DNA of 42,600 bases from Pseudomonadota bacterium (GCA_021805825.1 JAJZEC010000033.1:1-42600); one strand, 5' to 3'; positions 29,225 to 38,719 are shown, counted from the stretch's first letter. Notes: generated from the sequence alone by a model not told the origin. Program-made: numbers and translations.

Positions 29225-31035
29225 CAGAACTTCAGGCCGAGGCGGCGCATCGCCCGCAGCACCTGGCGATCATGCGGCGCGGCCCGCCAGGCGCCGCGCA
29301 GCAGCGCCGACGCACGGGTGGTCTGCCCCCGGAACCACAGTACCTCCGCCAGGTGGGCGGCGATTTCCGGGTCGTTTCGCCCGGCATAGGCCTGCTCGAG
29401 CAGTTGCTGCGCCCGCGGAAGGCGCCCGAGGCGGAACTCGACCCAGCCGAGGCTGTCGAGGACGAAGGGATTGCCCGGCGTCAGGCGCAGCGCGCGGCGC
29501 ACCAGCAGCCGTGCCTGCCGCAGATCGACGCCCTGCTCGGCCAGGGTGTAGCCCAGGGCGTTGAGTGCCGGCTGGTAGCGCGGATGCGCCTGCACGATGC
29601 CGCGCAGGATCTGCTGCATGCGCGCGCGCTGGCCGGCCTTGTCGGCGGCCATCGCGGTTTCGTAGGCGTAGTCCGGGTCGCTCCCCCAAGCCGGCATCTC
29701 CGCTTCCAGGGTGCGCCAGGCGCGCCGGGGCTGGTGCATGTCCTGCAGCAGGCTGGCCAGGGCCAGCAGGCGCTGACGGCGCTGGCCGGCATCGCGCTGC
29801 GGCAACTGCCGCACCAGGCGCAGCGCTGCGGCAGAGCGGCCCTCGGCGACCAGGATCCGCGCCTGCTGCAGAGCCACCGCGACCGTGCCGCGCTGATCGG
29901 GCGCGATGCGCTGCAACCATTGCCGCGCGCGCCCGTTCTGCCCCTGCTGCAAGGCCACCGAGGAAAGCGCCACGTAGATCTGCTGCAACTCCTGCGGGGC
30001 CGGAGGCGCGGACACCGGGGCGGACGCGGCCGGCGCCGGGGCGGACGCGGCCGGCGCGGCGCCTTCGGGCAGGCTGAGCCGCAGGAAGCGCTGCAGGTCA
30101 CGTTCGGCCTGCCGCGGCTGACCGAGTTCCTGCTGCAGCGAGCCGAGGATCAACCATAGCTGCGCGAAGTCCGGACGGCGCAAGGCCAGGGCCTGGCCCT
30201 GCTGCAGCGCGATGCTGTCGCGTTGCGCCTGGGTCGCCGCGTCGATCCAGATCATGCGCAGCGAATCGTCGTCCGGGCGGGCCGTGAAATAGCCTTGCAG
30301 CAGGGAGTCGGCGCGCATCGGGTCGACGCGGTAGTGTTGCAGCAGGATCATGGCCGCCGGGCGCAACGAGGGATCGGCGCGCAACGCGGCTGCCGAGCGT
30401 GCCACTCCAGCCGTGACCTGGCCGGCCAGCACCTGCAGATGGCCGATCACCACCTGCGACTGCGCCAGCCCGGCATAGGGCGCCAGGCTGCGACGGGCCA
30501 GCGCCAGCGCGCGCAGCGGATCCCGCATGCCCTCGAACACCCCGCCCAGCGCGAGGATCGCCTGCGGGCGCTGCGGCTCGGGAGTCATCGCCAGCAGCCG
30601 CGCGGTGGCCTGTGCGGCCTGCGTCGCATGGCCGCCGAGGCCGAGGAGCAGTTGCACCCGCCAGGCTTGCGCGGGCAGGGAGTCGGGCTGGGAATCCTGC
30701 CAGGCCTGCACCGCGTCCAGCGCCTGCTGCGGTTGACCGGCGTCGAGCGAGACCTGGATCACCCGCTCGAACAGCAACGCCGAGTCCATGTCGCGCGCCG
30801 CGCGCAGCAGCTCGACGTAGGCCTGCCCCGGATGACCGGTGCGGGCGGCGATCTCTCCGGTCAGCGTGAAATAGAACCAGCGCGCCTGCTGCTCGGCGTC
30901 GTCGCGAACGTTCTGCGCAGGCTCGCTGCTGTGCACGGCGGGCGGCGCCTGGGCCGGGGCCGGGGTCGGCGTGGCCGCGCCGGCGCTGGCGAGCGCGGCC
31001 AGCCAGACGACGACGGCAAGGGCGGTGGGACGCAT
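29224..31035 (-). CDS. Secreted TPR-repeat protein
   Basis: 603 residues with a Sec signal peptide (MRPTALAVVVWLAALASAGA, cleavage near residue 20) followed by helical repeats of the TPR type through the length, clearest in the C-terminal third (YQPALNALGYTLAEQG, NPFVLDSLGWVEFRLGR, NDPEIAAHLAEVLWFRG). A low-complexity Ala/Pro/Ser linker near residues 325-345 splits the repeats into two blocks. A TPR protein directly upstream of lolB is common in betaproteobacteria, where it is thought to act at the envelope. The specific function is unknown; a role alongside lipoprotein transport is inference from gene order. Confidence 0.85.
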   Translation of the reverse strand: MRPTALAVVVWLAALASAGAATPTPAPAQAPPAVHSSEPAQNVRDDAEQQARWFYFTLTGEIAARTGHPGQAYVELLRAARDMDSALLFERVIQVSLDAGQPQQALDAVQAWQDSQPDSLPAQAWRVQLLLGLGGHATQAAQATARLLAMTPEPQRPQAILALGGVFEGMRDPLRALALARRSLAPYAGLAQSQVVIGHLQVLAGQVTAGVARSAAALRADPSLRPAAMILLQHYRVDPMRADSLLQGYFTARPDDDSLRMIWIDAATQAQRDSIALQQGQALALRRPDFAQLWLILGSLQQELGQPRQAERDLQRFLRLSLPEGAAPAASAPAPAASAPVSAPPAPQELQQIYVALSSVALQQGQNGRARQWLQRIAPDQRGTVAVALQQARILVAEGRSAAALRLVRQLPQRDAGQRRQRLLALASLLQDMHQPRRAWRTLEAEMPAWGSDPDYAYETAMAADKAGQRARMQQILRGIVQAHPRYQPALNALGYTLAEQGVDLRQARLLVRRALRLTPGNPFVLDSLGWVEFRLGRLPRAQQLLEQAYAGRNDPEIAAHLAEVLWFRGQTTRASALLRGAWRAAPHDRQVLRAMRRLGLKF

Positions 31036-31139
31036 GCGGGAATCCAGGCCAAGCTTCCGGGGCCCTCCAGTGTAGTGCCCCGTGGTGGCGCCCGGCGGCG
31101 GGTGCCCCGGCCCCGCCCCGTCTGGCGCACAATGCCGGA

Positions 31140-31955
31140 ATGCCCGAACTTCCCGAAGTCGAGGTCACCCGACGTGCGCTGCTGCGGCCCTTGTGCGGCA
31201 GCCGCGTGCTCGACGTGGACATGGCCAAGGCCCTGCGCTGGCCGCTCCAGTGCACCCCGCAGAGCCTGGCCGGGCAGCGTATCGAGGATATCGGCCGGCG
31301 CGGCAAGTACCTGTTGCTCGGCCTGGAACAGGGACAGCTGATCGTCCACCTCGGAATGTCCGGCTCGCTGCGCTGGCACGGGGCCGGCACCGCACCTCCG
31401 CGCGGGCCGCACGAACATTTCCGTCTGCGAACCGACCGCGGCGAACTGCGGCTGAACGACCCACGCCGCTTCGGCGCGGTGCTCTGGCATGCCGACGCCC
31501 GCACGCCGCACCCTCTGCTCGGGCGCCTGGGGCCCGAGCCCCTCGACCCGGGCTTCGAGGGGCAGCAGCTCTGGCGTGCCGTGCACGCCCGGCGCGCGGC
31601 GATCAAGCCGCTGCTGCTCGACCAGGCGGTGGTCGCCGGGGTCGGCAACATCTATGCCTGCGAGGCCTTGTTTCGCGCCGGCATCGATCCCCGCACCCCG
31701 GGGCGCAAACTGTCGCTCCGGCGCTGCCAGCAACTACTGGACGCCTTGCGCGCGACCCTGGAGCAGGCGCTCTGCGCCGGGGGGAGCACGCTGCGCGACT
31801 TCTGCTCCAGCGACGGTGCCCAGGGGCACTTCCAGCAGCAGGCAATGGTCTACGGCCGCGCCGGGCAGCCCTGCAGGCGCTGCGCCGCACCCATCGCGCA
31901 GATGCCGCAGGCCCAGCGCAGCACGTACTTCTGCCGCCACTGTCAGCGCCGGTGA
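31140..31955 (+). CDS. mutM: Formamidopyrimidine-DNA glycosylase (Fpg/MutM)
   Basis: Removes 8-oxoguanine and formamidopyrimidines and nicks the abasic site. 271 residues, starting MPELPEVEVTRRAL, where P2 is the catalytic nucleophile and E3 is essential. K56 in GRRGKYLL contacts the backbone. The H2TH domain has GVGNIYACEALFRAGI, and the C-terminal zinc finger has Cys 245, 248, 265 and 268. CACAAT 9 bases before the ATG resembles a -10, which would leave almost no leader. It is divergent from the TPR gene and heads the mutM-GTPase-mutY group. Confidence 0.98.
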   Translation: MPELPEVEVTRRALLRPLCGSRVLDVDMAKALRWPLQCTPQSLAGQRIEDIGRRGKYLLLGLEQGQLIVHLGMSGSLRWHGAGTAPPRGPHEHFRLRTDRGELRLNDPRRFGAVLWHADARTPHPLLGRLGPEPLDPGFEGQQLWRAVHARRAAIKPLLLDQAVVAGVGNIYACEALFRAGIDPRTPGRKLSLRRCQQLLDALRATLEQALCAGGSTLRDFCSSDGAQGHFQQQAMVYGRAGQPCRRCAAPIAQMPQAQRSTYFCRHCQRR

Positions 31956-32073
31956 CGGCGAGCCGCGCGGCCTGCGCCCTGCCGTATCGGAGGCAGCGCG
32001 GAGGAATTACGATATGCAACAGGGAGGGTGGTCGCGCCGCTGGCCACCCCGGGCTTGCGGAGCGCGCACGGCG

Positions 32074-34020
32074 ATGAACGAACGAAACCAATCCAGCGCA
32101 AGGGCGAACACCTGGAGCCGCTTCGGTGCCTGGCGCGACCAGCGACTCGCGCGCCTGGCCGCGCTCAGCGGCTGGCTGTCCGACAGCACCCTCGACGCCA
32201 CCCTCTGGCAGGAGCCGATGGCCGAACTCGAACGCCGGCTGCAGCGCGACCAGGTGCAACTGGCCTTCGTCGCCGAGTTCTCCCGCGGCAAGTCCGAGCT
32301 GATCAATGCGCTGCTGTTCGGCGGCAGCGGCCAGCGCGTGCTGCCGGCCGGCGTCGGGCGCACCACCATGTGCCCGCTGGAAATCGCCTTCGATCCGGCG
32401 CTGCCCATCGCGCTGCGCCTGCTGCCCATCGAGACGCGCGCCGAGTCCAGGCTGCTCAGCCACTGGAAATCCTCCTCGCAGGAATGGCAGGAGCAGGCTT
32501 TCTCGCTCGGCGACGCGGTGTCCATGAGCCGTGCGCTGCAGCGCCTGTGCGATACCGTGCGCGTGCCGCTGGCGCGGGCGCGCGAACTCGGTTTCCACCT
32601 CGACGACGCGCCGCCGCATGGCGAGCGCGGATCGAGTGAGGAGGTGGAGATCCCCCGCTGGCGCCATGCGCTGCTGAACATCGAACATCCGCTGCTTGCG
32701 CAGGGAATCACCGTGCTCGACACCCCGGGGCTCAACGCCCTCGGCGCCGAGCCCGAACTGACGCTGTCGCTGATTCCCTCCGCCGCCGCGGTGGTCTTCC
32801 TGCTGGCCGCCGACGCCGGGGTCACGCGCAGCGACCTGCAATTGTGGAGCGAGCATATCGGCGCCGCCGGGCGCGAGCGCAGCTTTGTCGTGCTGAACAA
32901 GATCGACACCCTGTGGGATCCGCTGCGCAGCGCCGAGGAGGTGCAGTCGCAGATCCGTGGCCAATGCGAATCGGTGGCCGGGATCCTGCAGGTTCCGGTG
33001 TCGCGGGTGTTCGCCCTCAGCGCCCACAAGGGGCTGCTGGCGCGCATCCATGGCGATGAAACCCTGTTGCAGCGCTCGGGGTTGCCGCAACTCGAAGCCG
33101 CGCTGGGTGTGTGTGCCGACCGCGAGCGCCGGGACTGGCTCGAAGGCAGCTGGCGCGCCACCCTGCTCGACACGCGGCAGCGCCTGGAGCACGACCTGGA
33201 CGCGCGACTGCGCCAGACCGATGAACAGCGTCTGGAGCTGCAGGCGCTGCGCGGCAAGAGCAAGCAGGCGGTGACCGCGCTGCTGCAGCGGGTCAACGCC
33301 GAGCGGCAGGAGATCGACGATGCGCTGGAGGTGGTGCGCGCTGTGCAGGCGGTGAACGCCCGCCAGATGGCGCGCGTGGCCGAGCTGCTCGACGCAGGCG
33401 CTGCGCTGCAGCGCCTGGAAGGCATGCGCCAGCAGCTGCTGTCCAGCCTATTCAAGACGGGGCTGCGCGCTGCGCTGGCCGAAGCCTGCGACGAACTGGG
33501 CCTGAGCATCAGCCGTGCCGAATCGGTGCTCGAGGAAAACCACTCGATGCTCGCGGGCGCCTGCCTGCGCCTGAACCAGGAGTTCGCCTTCTCGGTTCCC
33601 GCGCCGAAGGAACTGCGTCTGGATGGCGTGCGCCTGGATCTGGAGGCCATGCGCGCGGACTACCTGCGCTTTGCCGGAGCGGTGCAGTGGTTGCGCCTGC
33701 AGAGCAACGCCTACGTCGACCGCGTGCTGCTGTCGGCGCAGCAGCGGCTGCGCGACATCCAGGATCGCGGGGTCGCCGACTCCCAGCACTGGAACCGCGC
33801 CGTTCTGGCCAGCATGCAGGCGCAGGCGCGCGAGCGCCGGCGCTCGCTGCACCGTCGCCTGAGCAACCTGCAGCAGGTGGCGCAGGCCGACGGCGAGCTC
33901 AGCAAGCGCATCGACCAGCTGCGCGAGCGCGGGGAGCAACTGCGCGAGCTGCGCCATCAGTTGCGCACACGCTTCGAGCTTGCGCTGCCCGACGCCGACA
34001 GCCTGCCCGCGGCGGCATGA
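32074..34020 (+). CDS. Dynamin-like GTPase
   Basis: 648-residue bacterial dynamin-family protein. The N-terminal GTPase domain has P-loop AEFSRGKSELINAL (about 67-80), switch I region GVGRTTMCPLE, G3 DTPGLNALG (about 216) and G4 NKID (about 275). The remainder (about 380-640) is mainly amphipathic helix/coiled-coil, as in dynamin stalks. No TM segment or signal peptide is seen, so a cytoplasmic or peripheral membrane location is expected. An in-frame ATG at 32014 with GGAGG upstream would add 20 Arg-rich residues; 32074 is preferred because homologous sequence begins shortly after it, but the start is uncertain. It lies between mutM and mutY with 22 bases to mutY. Function in this group is not known. 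Confidence 0.88.
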   Translation: MNERNQSSARANTWSRFGAWRDQRLARLAALSGWLSDSTLDATLWQEPMAELERRLQRDQVQLAFVAEFSRGKSELINALLFGGSGQRVLPAGVGRTTMCPLEIAFDPALPIALRLLPIETRAESRLLSHWKSSSQEWQEQAFSLGDAVSMSRALQRLCDTVRVPLARARELGFHLDDAPPHGERGSSEEVEIPRWRHALLNIEHPLLAQGITVLDTPGLNALGAEPELTLSLIPSAAAVVFLLAADAGVTRSDLQLWSEHIGAAGRERSFVVLNKIDTLWDPLRSAEEVQSQIRGQCESVAGILQVPVSRVFALSAHKGLLARIHGDETLLQRSGLPQLEAALGVCADRERRDWLEGSWRATLLDTRQRLEHDLDARLRQTDEQRLELQALRGKSKQAVTALLQRVNAERQEIDDALEVVRAVQAVNARQMARVAELLDAGAALQRLEGMRQQLLSSLFKTGLRAALAEACDELGLSISRAESVLEENHSMLAGACLRLNQEFAFSVPAPKELRLDGVRLDLEAMRADYLRFAGAVQWLRLQSNAYVDRVLLSAQQRLRDIQDRGVADSQHWNRAVLASMQAQARERRRSLHRRLSNLQQVAQADGELSKRIDQLRERGEQLRELRHQLRTRFELALPDADSLPAAA

Positions 34021-34042
34021 ACGCGGCAGGAAGGAAGCTGCG

Positions 34043-35089
34043 TTGACCGGACGGGGTATCGACCCCGCGAGCTTCGCCGCGCGCCTGGTGCGGTGGCAGC
34101 GCGACCAGGGCCGCCACGACCTGCCCTGGCAGCAGGGCCGCGACCCCTACCGCGTCTGGGTGTCAGAGATCATGCTGCAGCAGACCCGGGTGGACACGGT
34201 GCTGCGCTATTACCCGCGTTTCCTGCAGCGCTTCCCCGACGTGCGCGCACTGGCCGCCGCTGCGCTCGACGAGGTGCTGGAACAATGGAGCGGGCTGGGC
34301 TATTACCGGCGCGCGCGCAACCTGCATGCCTGCGCGCGCCAGGTGTGTCTGCTGCATGGCGGGCATTTCCCGCGCACCCGGCAGGAACTCGAGGCGCTGG
34401 CCGGAATCGGGCGCTCCACCGCGGCGGCCATCGCCGTGTTCTGCTTCGAGCAGCGCGAGGCCATTCTTGATGCCAACGTGCAACGCGTGCTCGGGCGCGC
34501 CTTCGGCCTGCGGCCGGGCAGCGATGCCGCGAGCCGCAAGGCGATGTGGGACTGCGCCGAAAGCCTGCTGCCGCGGCAGGATCTGCCGGCCTACACCCAG
34601 GGCCTGATGGATCTGGGCGCGACGGTATGCAAGCCGACGCGCCCGGACTGCCTGCTCTGTCCCTTCGCCGCGGACTGCCCGCGCGAACTCGACCCCGTCC
34701 GCGCGGCCCGCGCGCCGGCGCCGGCCGCGCGCCGCAGCCTGCCCTGGGTGCTGTTGTGGGCGCGCGACCCGGCGCGGCCGGCGATCTGGCTGCAGCGGCG
34801 CGACGCCCATGGCATCTGGCCCGGACTGTGGTGCCTGCCCCAGCACGACGATGAATCCCGCGCGCTGGCGCAGGCGCGCGCGCTGGGCGGGGTGCTGCAC
34901 TGCGTGCGCCACGATCCGGTGCTGCACCGTCTGACCCACGTGGATCTGCTGCTGCACCCGATGGAAGTGGTGTTGCGCCCGCATGCTCTGGCTGCCGACG
35001 CCGGCGACGGCGCCGGGTGGTTCGATCCCGCGCGAGCGCTGCGCCTGGGGCTGCCTGCCCCCGTGCGCAAGCTGCTGCAGCGCGCCTGA
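34043..35089 (+). CDS. mutY: Adenine DNA glycosylase MutY
   Basis: Removes adenine mispaired with 8-oxoguanine, acting with MutM. 348 residues from the TTG at 34043 (LTGRGIDPASF), preceded by GGAAGGAAG. The upstream frame is a shadow of the GTPase end. Catalytic residues are E42 in VSEIMLQQT and D143 in ILDANVQRV; the helix-hairpin-helix is ALAGIGRSTAAAIA. The 4Fe-4S ligands are Cys 196, 203, 206 and 212 (C-x6-C-x2-C-x5-C). A C-terminal Nudix-like 8-oxoG recognition domain follows (WLQRRDAHGIWPGLW). Its stop abuts the rapZ stop. Confidence 0.96.
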   Translation: MTGRGIDPASFAARLVRWQRDQGRHDLPWQQGRDPYRVWVSEIMLQQTRVDTVLRYYPRFLQRFPDVRALAAAALDEVLEQWSGLGYYRRARNLHACARQVCLLHGGHFPRTRQELEALAGIGRSTAAAIAVFCFEQREAILDANVQRVLGRAFGLRPGSDAASRKAMWDCAESLLPRQDLPAYTQGLMDLGATVCKPTRPDCLLCPFAADCPRELDPVRAARAPAPAARRSLPWVLLWARDPARPAIWLQRRDAHGIWPGLWCLPQHDDESRALAQARALGGVLHCVRHDPVLHRLTHVDLLLHPMEVVLRPHALAADAGDGAGWFDPARALRLGLPAPVRKLLQRA

Positions 35090-35097
35090 TCAGGCGC
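35082..35097. terminator. Palindrome carrying the mutY and rapZ stop codons
   Basis: A 16-base perfect palindrome, GCGCCTGATCAGGCGC, has TGATCA at its centre: TGA is the mutY stop and TCA is the rapZ stop on the other strand. It can fold on either transcript but has no U-run. Its use as a bidirectional 3' end is inference. Confidence 0.4.
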
Positions 35098-36061
35098 CTG
35101 GAGGCCGCTGCGCGCCCGTCGCATCGAGCTCGCGGTGGCGCACCAGCACGCTGTGCTGGGTGGAGAAATGACTGCCCAGCTCCTCGGCCAGGAACACCGA
35201 GCGGTGCTGGCCGCCGGTGCAGCCGATGGCCACCACGACGTAGCTGCGCTGATCCTCGGCCATCGCCGGCAACCAGGTGGAGAGGAAGTCCCGGATGTCG
35301 CCGAGCATGCGCATGACCGCCGGCTGCGCGCGCAGGAAATCGGCCACCGGGGCATCGCGCCCGCTGAGCGGTCGCAGCATGGGGTCGTAGTGCGGATTGG
35401 GCAGCATGCGCACGTCGAACACGAAGTCGGCGTCCAGCGCCACCCCATGCTTGAAGGCGAAGGACTCGAACAGCAGGGTGATGCGCGAAGCCCGCAGTTG
35501 CACGGCCTGGCGCACCCAGGCGCGCAGCTGGGCCGGGCGCAGGCCGCTGGTGTCGATATGCAGCCCCAGGCCGGCCACCGGAGCCAGCAACTCGCGCTCG
35601 AGTTCGATGGCCTCGATCAGCGCCGGTGCCGAGGCCGCGGCCGGCCGTCCCGGGGCGCCGCGCGCCTTGTCGCCCAGGCGAGCGGTCAGCGGGTGCGCGC
35701 GCCGCGTCTCGGAAAACCTCTGCAGCAGGGTCTCGGTACTGCAATCCAGATAGATGAACTGCAGTTCGCACTGGCGGCGCAGCTGGCGCACCAGCGCCGG
35801 CAGCAGCGTCAGGCCCTCGCCGCCGCGCGCGTCCATGGCCACCGCCAGGCGGCGATAGCCGGCCTGGCGGGCCACGCGCAGCAGATCGTCGAGCAACTGC
35901 GAAGGCAGGTTGTCGACGCAGTAGTAACCGGCATCCTCCAGGGAATTGAGGGCAATGGACTTGCCCGATCCGGAAACGCCCGAAAGCAGCACCACGCGCA
36001 AGGCGCGCGCTTCGCCCTGCGGTTCCAGCCCTTCCTGCTCCTGCGCTGCATCTTCCGTCAT
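35090..36061 (-). CDS. rapZ: RNase adapter protein RapZ
   Basis: Nucleotide-binding adapter (YvcJ/RapZ family) that in E. coli senses glucosamine 6-phosphate and delivers GlmZ RNA to RNase E. 323 residues starting MTEDAAQEQEGLEPQGEARA. Walker A GVSGSGKSIALN, YYCVDNLPSQLL, and in the C-terminal RNA-binding domain FDVRMLPNPHY and GCTGGQHRSV. The N-terminal acidic extension is longer than in E. coli. It sits 43 bases after recN on the same strand; whether it regulates glmS here is unknown. Confidence 0.95.
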   Translation of the reverse strand: MTEDAAQEQEGLEPQGEARALRVVLLSGVSGSGKSIALNSLEDAGYYCVDNLPSQLLDDLLRVARQAGYRRLAVAMDARGGEGLTLLPALVRQLRRQCELQFIYLDCSTETLLQRFSETRRAHPLTARLGDKARGAPGRPAAASAPALIEAIELERELLAPVAGLGLHIDTSGLRPAQLRAWVRQAVQLRASRITLLFESFAFKHGVALDADFVFDVRMLPNPHYDPMLRPLSGRDAPVADFLRAQPAVMRMLGDIRDFLSTWLPAMAEDQRSYVVVAIGCTGGQHRSVFLAEELGSHFSTQHSVLVRHRELDATGAQRPPGA

Positions 36062-36104
36062 GGCCGGATCCCCCGGGATACGCTGCCGCGACGCCACGCG
36101 GCCT

Positions 36105-37799
36105 TCAGTCCGACGCCCTCGCGCGCCTGCCGCGCGGCGCCGGCGAAACCACCGCGGCCTGCAGCATTTCCCGCGCGTGCGCAACGGCCGCTGCCGAAGA
36201 GGCATCGCCGCCGAGCATGCGGGCGATCTCGTGCAGACGTGCGGCGTCGTCCAGGCGCTCGACCTGACTGTACGCCGTACCGCCCTGGCTGCTCTTGCGC
36301 ACCTGCAGGTGCTGCCCGGCAGCGGCGGCGACCTGCGCCAGGTGGGTCACCGCCAGCACCTGGCGGTCGCGGCCGAGGGCGGCCAGCAGCCTGCCCACGG
36401 TATGCGCCACGGCGCCGCCGATGCCTGCGTCCACCTCGTCGAAGATCAACGTGCCCAGCGGCTGCTGCGCCGCGGTGGCAGCCGCCAGCGCCAGCGCGAC
36501 GCGCGAGAGCTCGCCGCCGGAGGCGACCTTGGCCAGCGCGCGCGCCTCGGCGCCGGCGTGGCCGGCGACGAGGAATTCCACGTTTTCCGCACCTCCGGCC
36601 TGGATCTGCGGCAAGGGGCTCAGCACGACATGGAAATCGCCACCCTGCATGCCGAGTTCCTGGATGCGCGCACGCACCTGCTGCGCCAGACGCGTGGCGG
36701 CAGCCGCACGCAAGGCGCTGAGCCGGCCGGCTGCAGCCTGCAGGCGTCCGGCCGCCTCGCGCTGCCGCTCGGCCAGGGCCTGCAGATCCCCGCCCTGCTC
36801 GATCTGCGTCAGCCGGGCGCGCAAGGCCTGCCAGCGGGCCGGCAGCGCCTCGGCGGTCACGCGCTGCCGACGCGCCTGCGCCATCCATGCCGACAGCCGG
36901 GCATCGACCTCGTCCAGGCGCGCCGGATCCACCTCGGCCTGGCGCAGCCGGGCCGCGACATCGTGCGCGAGTTCGCCGAGCAGCGCGCGCGCAGCCTCGA
37001 ACTGCTCGAGCAGCGGCTGCAGCGCGGCATCGATCGCGGCGGCCGACTGCAGGCCGGCCTGCGCACGCGCCAGCATGCGCTGCGCGCCGCGCTCGTCGTC
37101 GTCCAGCCAGTCGCAGGCACCCTGCAACTGCTCGATGAGCTCGGCGGCGTGGCTCAGGCGGCGATGCTCGGAGTTCAGCGGCTCCCATTCGTCGGCCTGC
37201 GGCGCCAGGCGGTCGAGTTCCGCCAGATCCATGCGCAGACTTTCCTGCTCGCGCTGCAGCTGCTCGGCATCGTCCTGCGCCTCGCGCAGCCTGCGCCCGG
37301 CTTCGCTCCACGCCCTCCAGTCCTCGGCGCAGGCCTGCGCCTGCGCGGTGGCGCCGGCGTAGGCGTCGAGCAACTGCCGCGCGGCATCGCTGCGGGCCAG
37401 GCTCTGCCAGGCATGCTGGCCATGGATGTCGACCAGATGCTGGGCCGCCTCGCGCAATTGCGTCAAGGTGGCCGGGCTGCCGTTCAGGAAGGCGCGCGAG
37501 CGCCCCTGGGCATCGATGACCCGCCGCAACAGCACGCTGTCGCCGCTGTCGAAACCTTGCTCCTCCAGCCACGGCAGCAACGACGGCGGGGCATCGAACT
37601 CGGCGGCGATTTCCGCCCGCGGCGCGCCCGCCCGCAGCACCGAGGCGTCGGCGCGTTCGCCCAGCGCCAGCTTCAGCGCATCGACCAGGATGGACTTGCC
37701 GGCGCCGGTCTCGCCGGTGAGCGCGCTGAAACCCGGGCCGAACTCCAGCTCGAGTTCGTCGACGAGCACGAATTGGCGGACATGCAGTCGGCGCAGCAT
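36105..37799 (-). CDS. recN: DNA repair protein RecN
   Basis: SMC-like ATPase of double-strand break repair. 564 residues starting MLRRLHVRQFVLVDELELEF. Walker A is LTGETGAGKSIL, followed by the ALGERADASVLR stretch. A long coiled-coil occupies about residues 150-370. The ABC signature is VASGGELSRVALAL, Walker B is LIFDEVDAGIGG, and the D/H-loop region is VTHLAQVAAAA. The upstream open frame is a shadow of nadK. It lies 23 bases after nadK, a conserved pairing. Confidence 0.97.
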   Translation of the reverse strand: MLRRLHVRQFVLVDELELEFGPGFSALTGETGAGKSILVDALKLALGERADASVLRAGAPRAEIAAEFDAPPSLLPWLEEQGFDSGDSVLLRRVIDAQGRSRAFLNGSPATLTQLREAAQHLVDIHGQHAWQSLARSDAARQLLDAYAGATAQAQACAEDWRAWSEAGRRLREAQDDAEQLQREQESLRMDLAELDRLAPQADEWEPLNSEHRRLSHAAELIEQLQGACDWLDDDERGAQRMLARAQAGLQSAAAIDAALQPLLEQFEAARALLGELAHDVAARLRQAEVDPARLDEVDARLSAWMAQARRQRVTAEALPARWQALRARLTQIEQGGDLQALAERQREAAGRLQAAAGRLSALRAAAATRLAQQVRARIQELGMQGGDFHVVLSPLPQIQAGGAENVEFLVAGHAGAEARALAKVASGGELSRVALALAAATAAQQPLGTLIFDEVDAGIGGAVAHTVGRLLAALGRDRQVLAVTHLAQVAAAAGQHLQVRKSSQGGTAYSQVERLDDAARLHEIARMLGGDASSAAAVAHAREMLQAAVVSPAPRGRRARASD

Positions 37800-37822
37800 C
37801 GGGTACGGGGCTCCGCGCGGGC

Positions 37823-38719
37823 TCAGTCCTCGACCCCGAGGACTTCGTGCCAGCGCAATTTCTTGCGCAAGGTGGCGAAGTAGCTCCAGCGAGGAGGATG
37901 CAGGAACACCGCGCGGTGGGGAGCGATGTGCAGACGGATATGGTCGCCGCCGAGCAGGTCGGCGAAATGCTGCATGTCGAAATTCACCCCGACGTCGCTG
38001 CGCGAGGCCACCTCGATGTCGATGTGCACCTGGTCGGGCAGCACGATCGGGCGGTTCGACAAGGTGTGGGCGGCGATCGGCACCAGCACCAGCCCGGGCA
38101 GGCTGGGGTGCAGGATCGGCCCGCCCGCCGACATGGCGTAGGCGGTCGATCCGGTCGGCGTGGCGACGATCAGGCCGTCGGCGCGCTGGGCATACATGGG
38201 CGTGCCGTCGACATCGACCCGCAATTCCACCAGGCCGGTAGCACCGCTGCGGTTGACGACCACGTCGTTGATGGCGATGCCGCTGTAGATGACCTCCCCG
38301 TCGCGCACGACCTGGCCGGCGAGCACCGCGCGCTGCTCGCGCTCGAAGTGTCCGGCCAGCATCGCGCCCAGGGCCTCGCGCCAGCTGCTTTCGGCGATGT
38401 CGGTGACGAAGCCCAGGCGGCCGGAGTTGATGCCCATCAGCGGCACGCCCCAGGGCGCCAGCTCGCGCGCCGCGCCGAGCATCGTGCCGTCGCCGCCGAT
38501 GACGATGCCCACCACCCCGCCGGCCGCGCCGCGCCCGACGGCGCGCAGGCTGGCGCTGGCATAGCCGGGGAGCTCGCACAGCAGCGCGGTCTGTTCCTCC
38601 ACCACCGGCTCGACGCCCCGCGCGGCCAGCCAGGCGGCGATGTCCGCCAGGGTGCGGCTGATGCCGGCAGCCTGGGGCTTGCCGATCAGGACTGCCTGCT
38701 GGAATACGGGATGGGACAT
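37823..38719 (-). CDS. nadK: NAD kinase
   Basis: Phosphorylates NAD to NADP. 298 residues from the ATG at 38719 (MSHPVFQQAVLIGKPQ). The signature GGDGT is at residues 75-79 in VIGGDGTMLGAAR; NSGRLGFVTDI, the conserved AINDVVVNR and the TPTGSTAYAMSAGGPI glycine-rich region follow. An upstream start at 38776 would add 19 residues not seen in the family. It is divergent from hrcA across 236 bases. Confidence 0.97.
   Translation of the reverse strand: MSHPVFQQAVLIGKPQAAGISRTLADIAAWLAARGVEPVVEEQTALLCELPGYASASLRAVGRGAAGGVVGIVIGGDGTMLGAARELAPWGVPLMGINSGRLGFVTDIAESSWREALGAMLAGHFEREQRAVLAGQVVRDGEVIYSGIAINDVVVNRSGATGLVELRVDVDGTPMYAQRADGLIVATPTGSTAYAMSAGGPILHPSLPGLVLVPIAAHTLSNRPIVLPDQVHIDIEVASRSDVGVNFDMQHFADLLGGDHIRLHIAPHRAVFLHPPRWSYFATLRKKLRWHEVLGVED

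Noticed and set aside
30001-30060. Imperfect tandem repeat in the TPR gene
   Set aside because: It only encodes the Ala/Pro/Ser linker, in frame; ordinary low-complexity expansion rather than a mobile or regulatory repeat.
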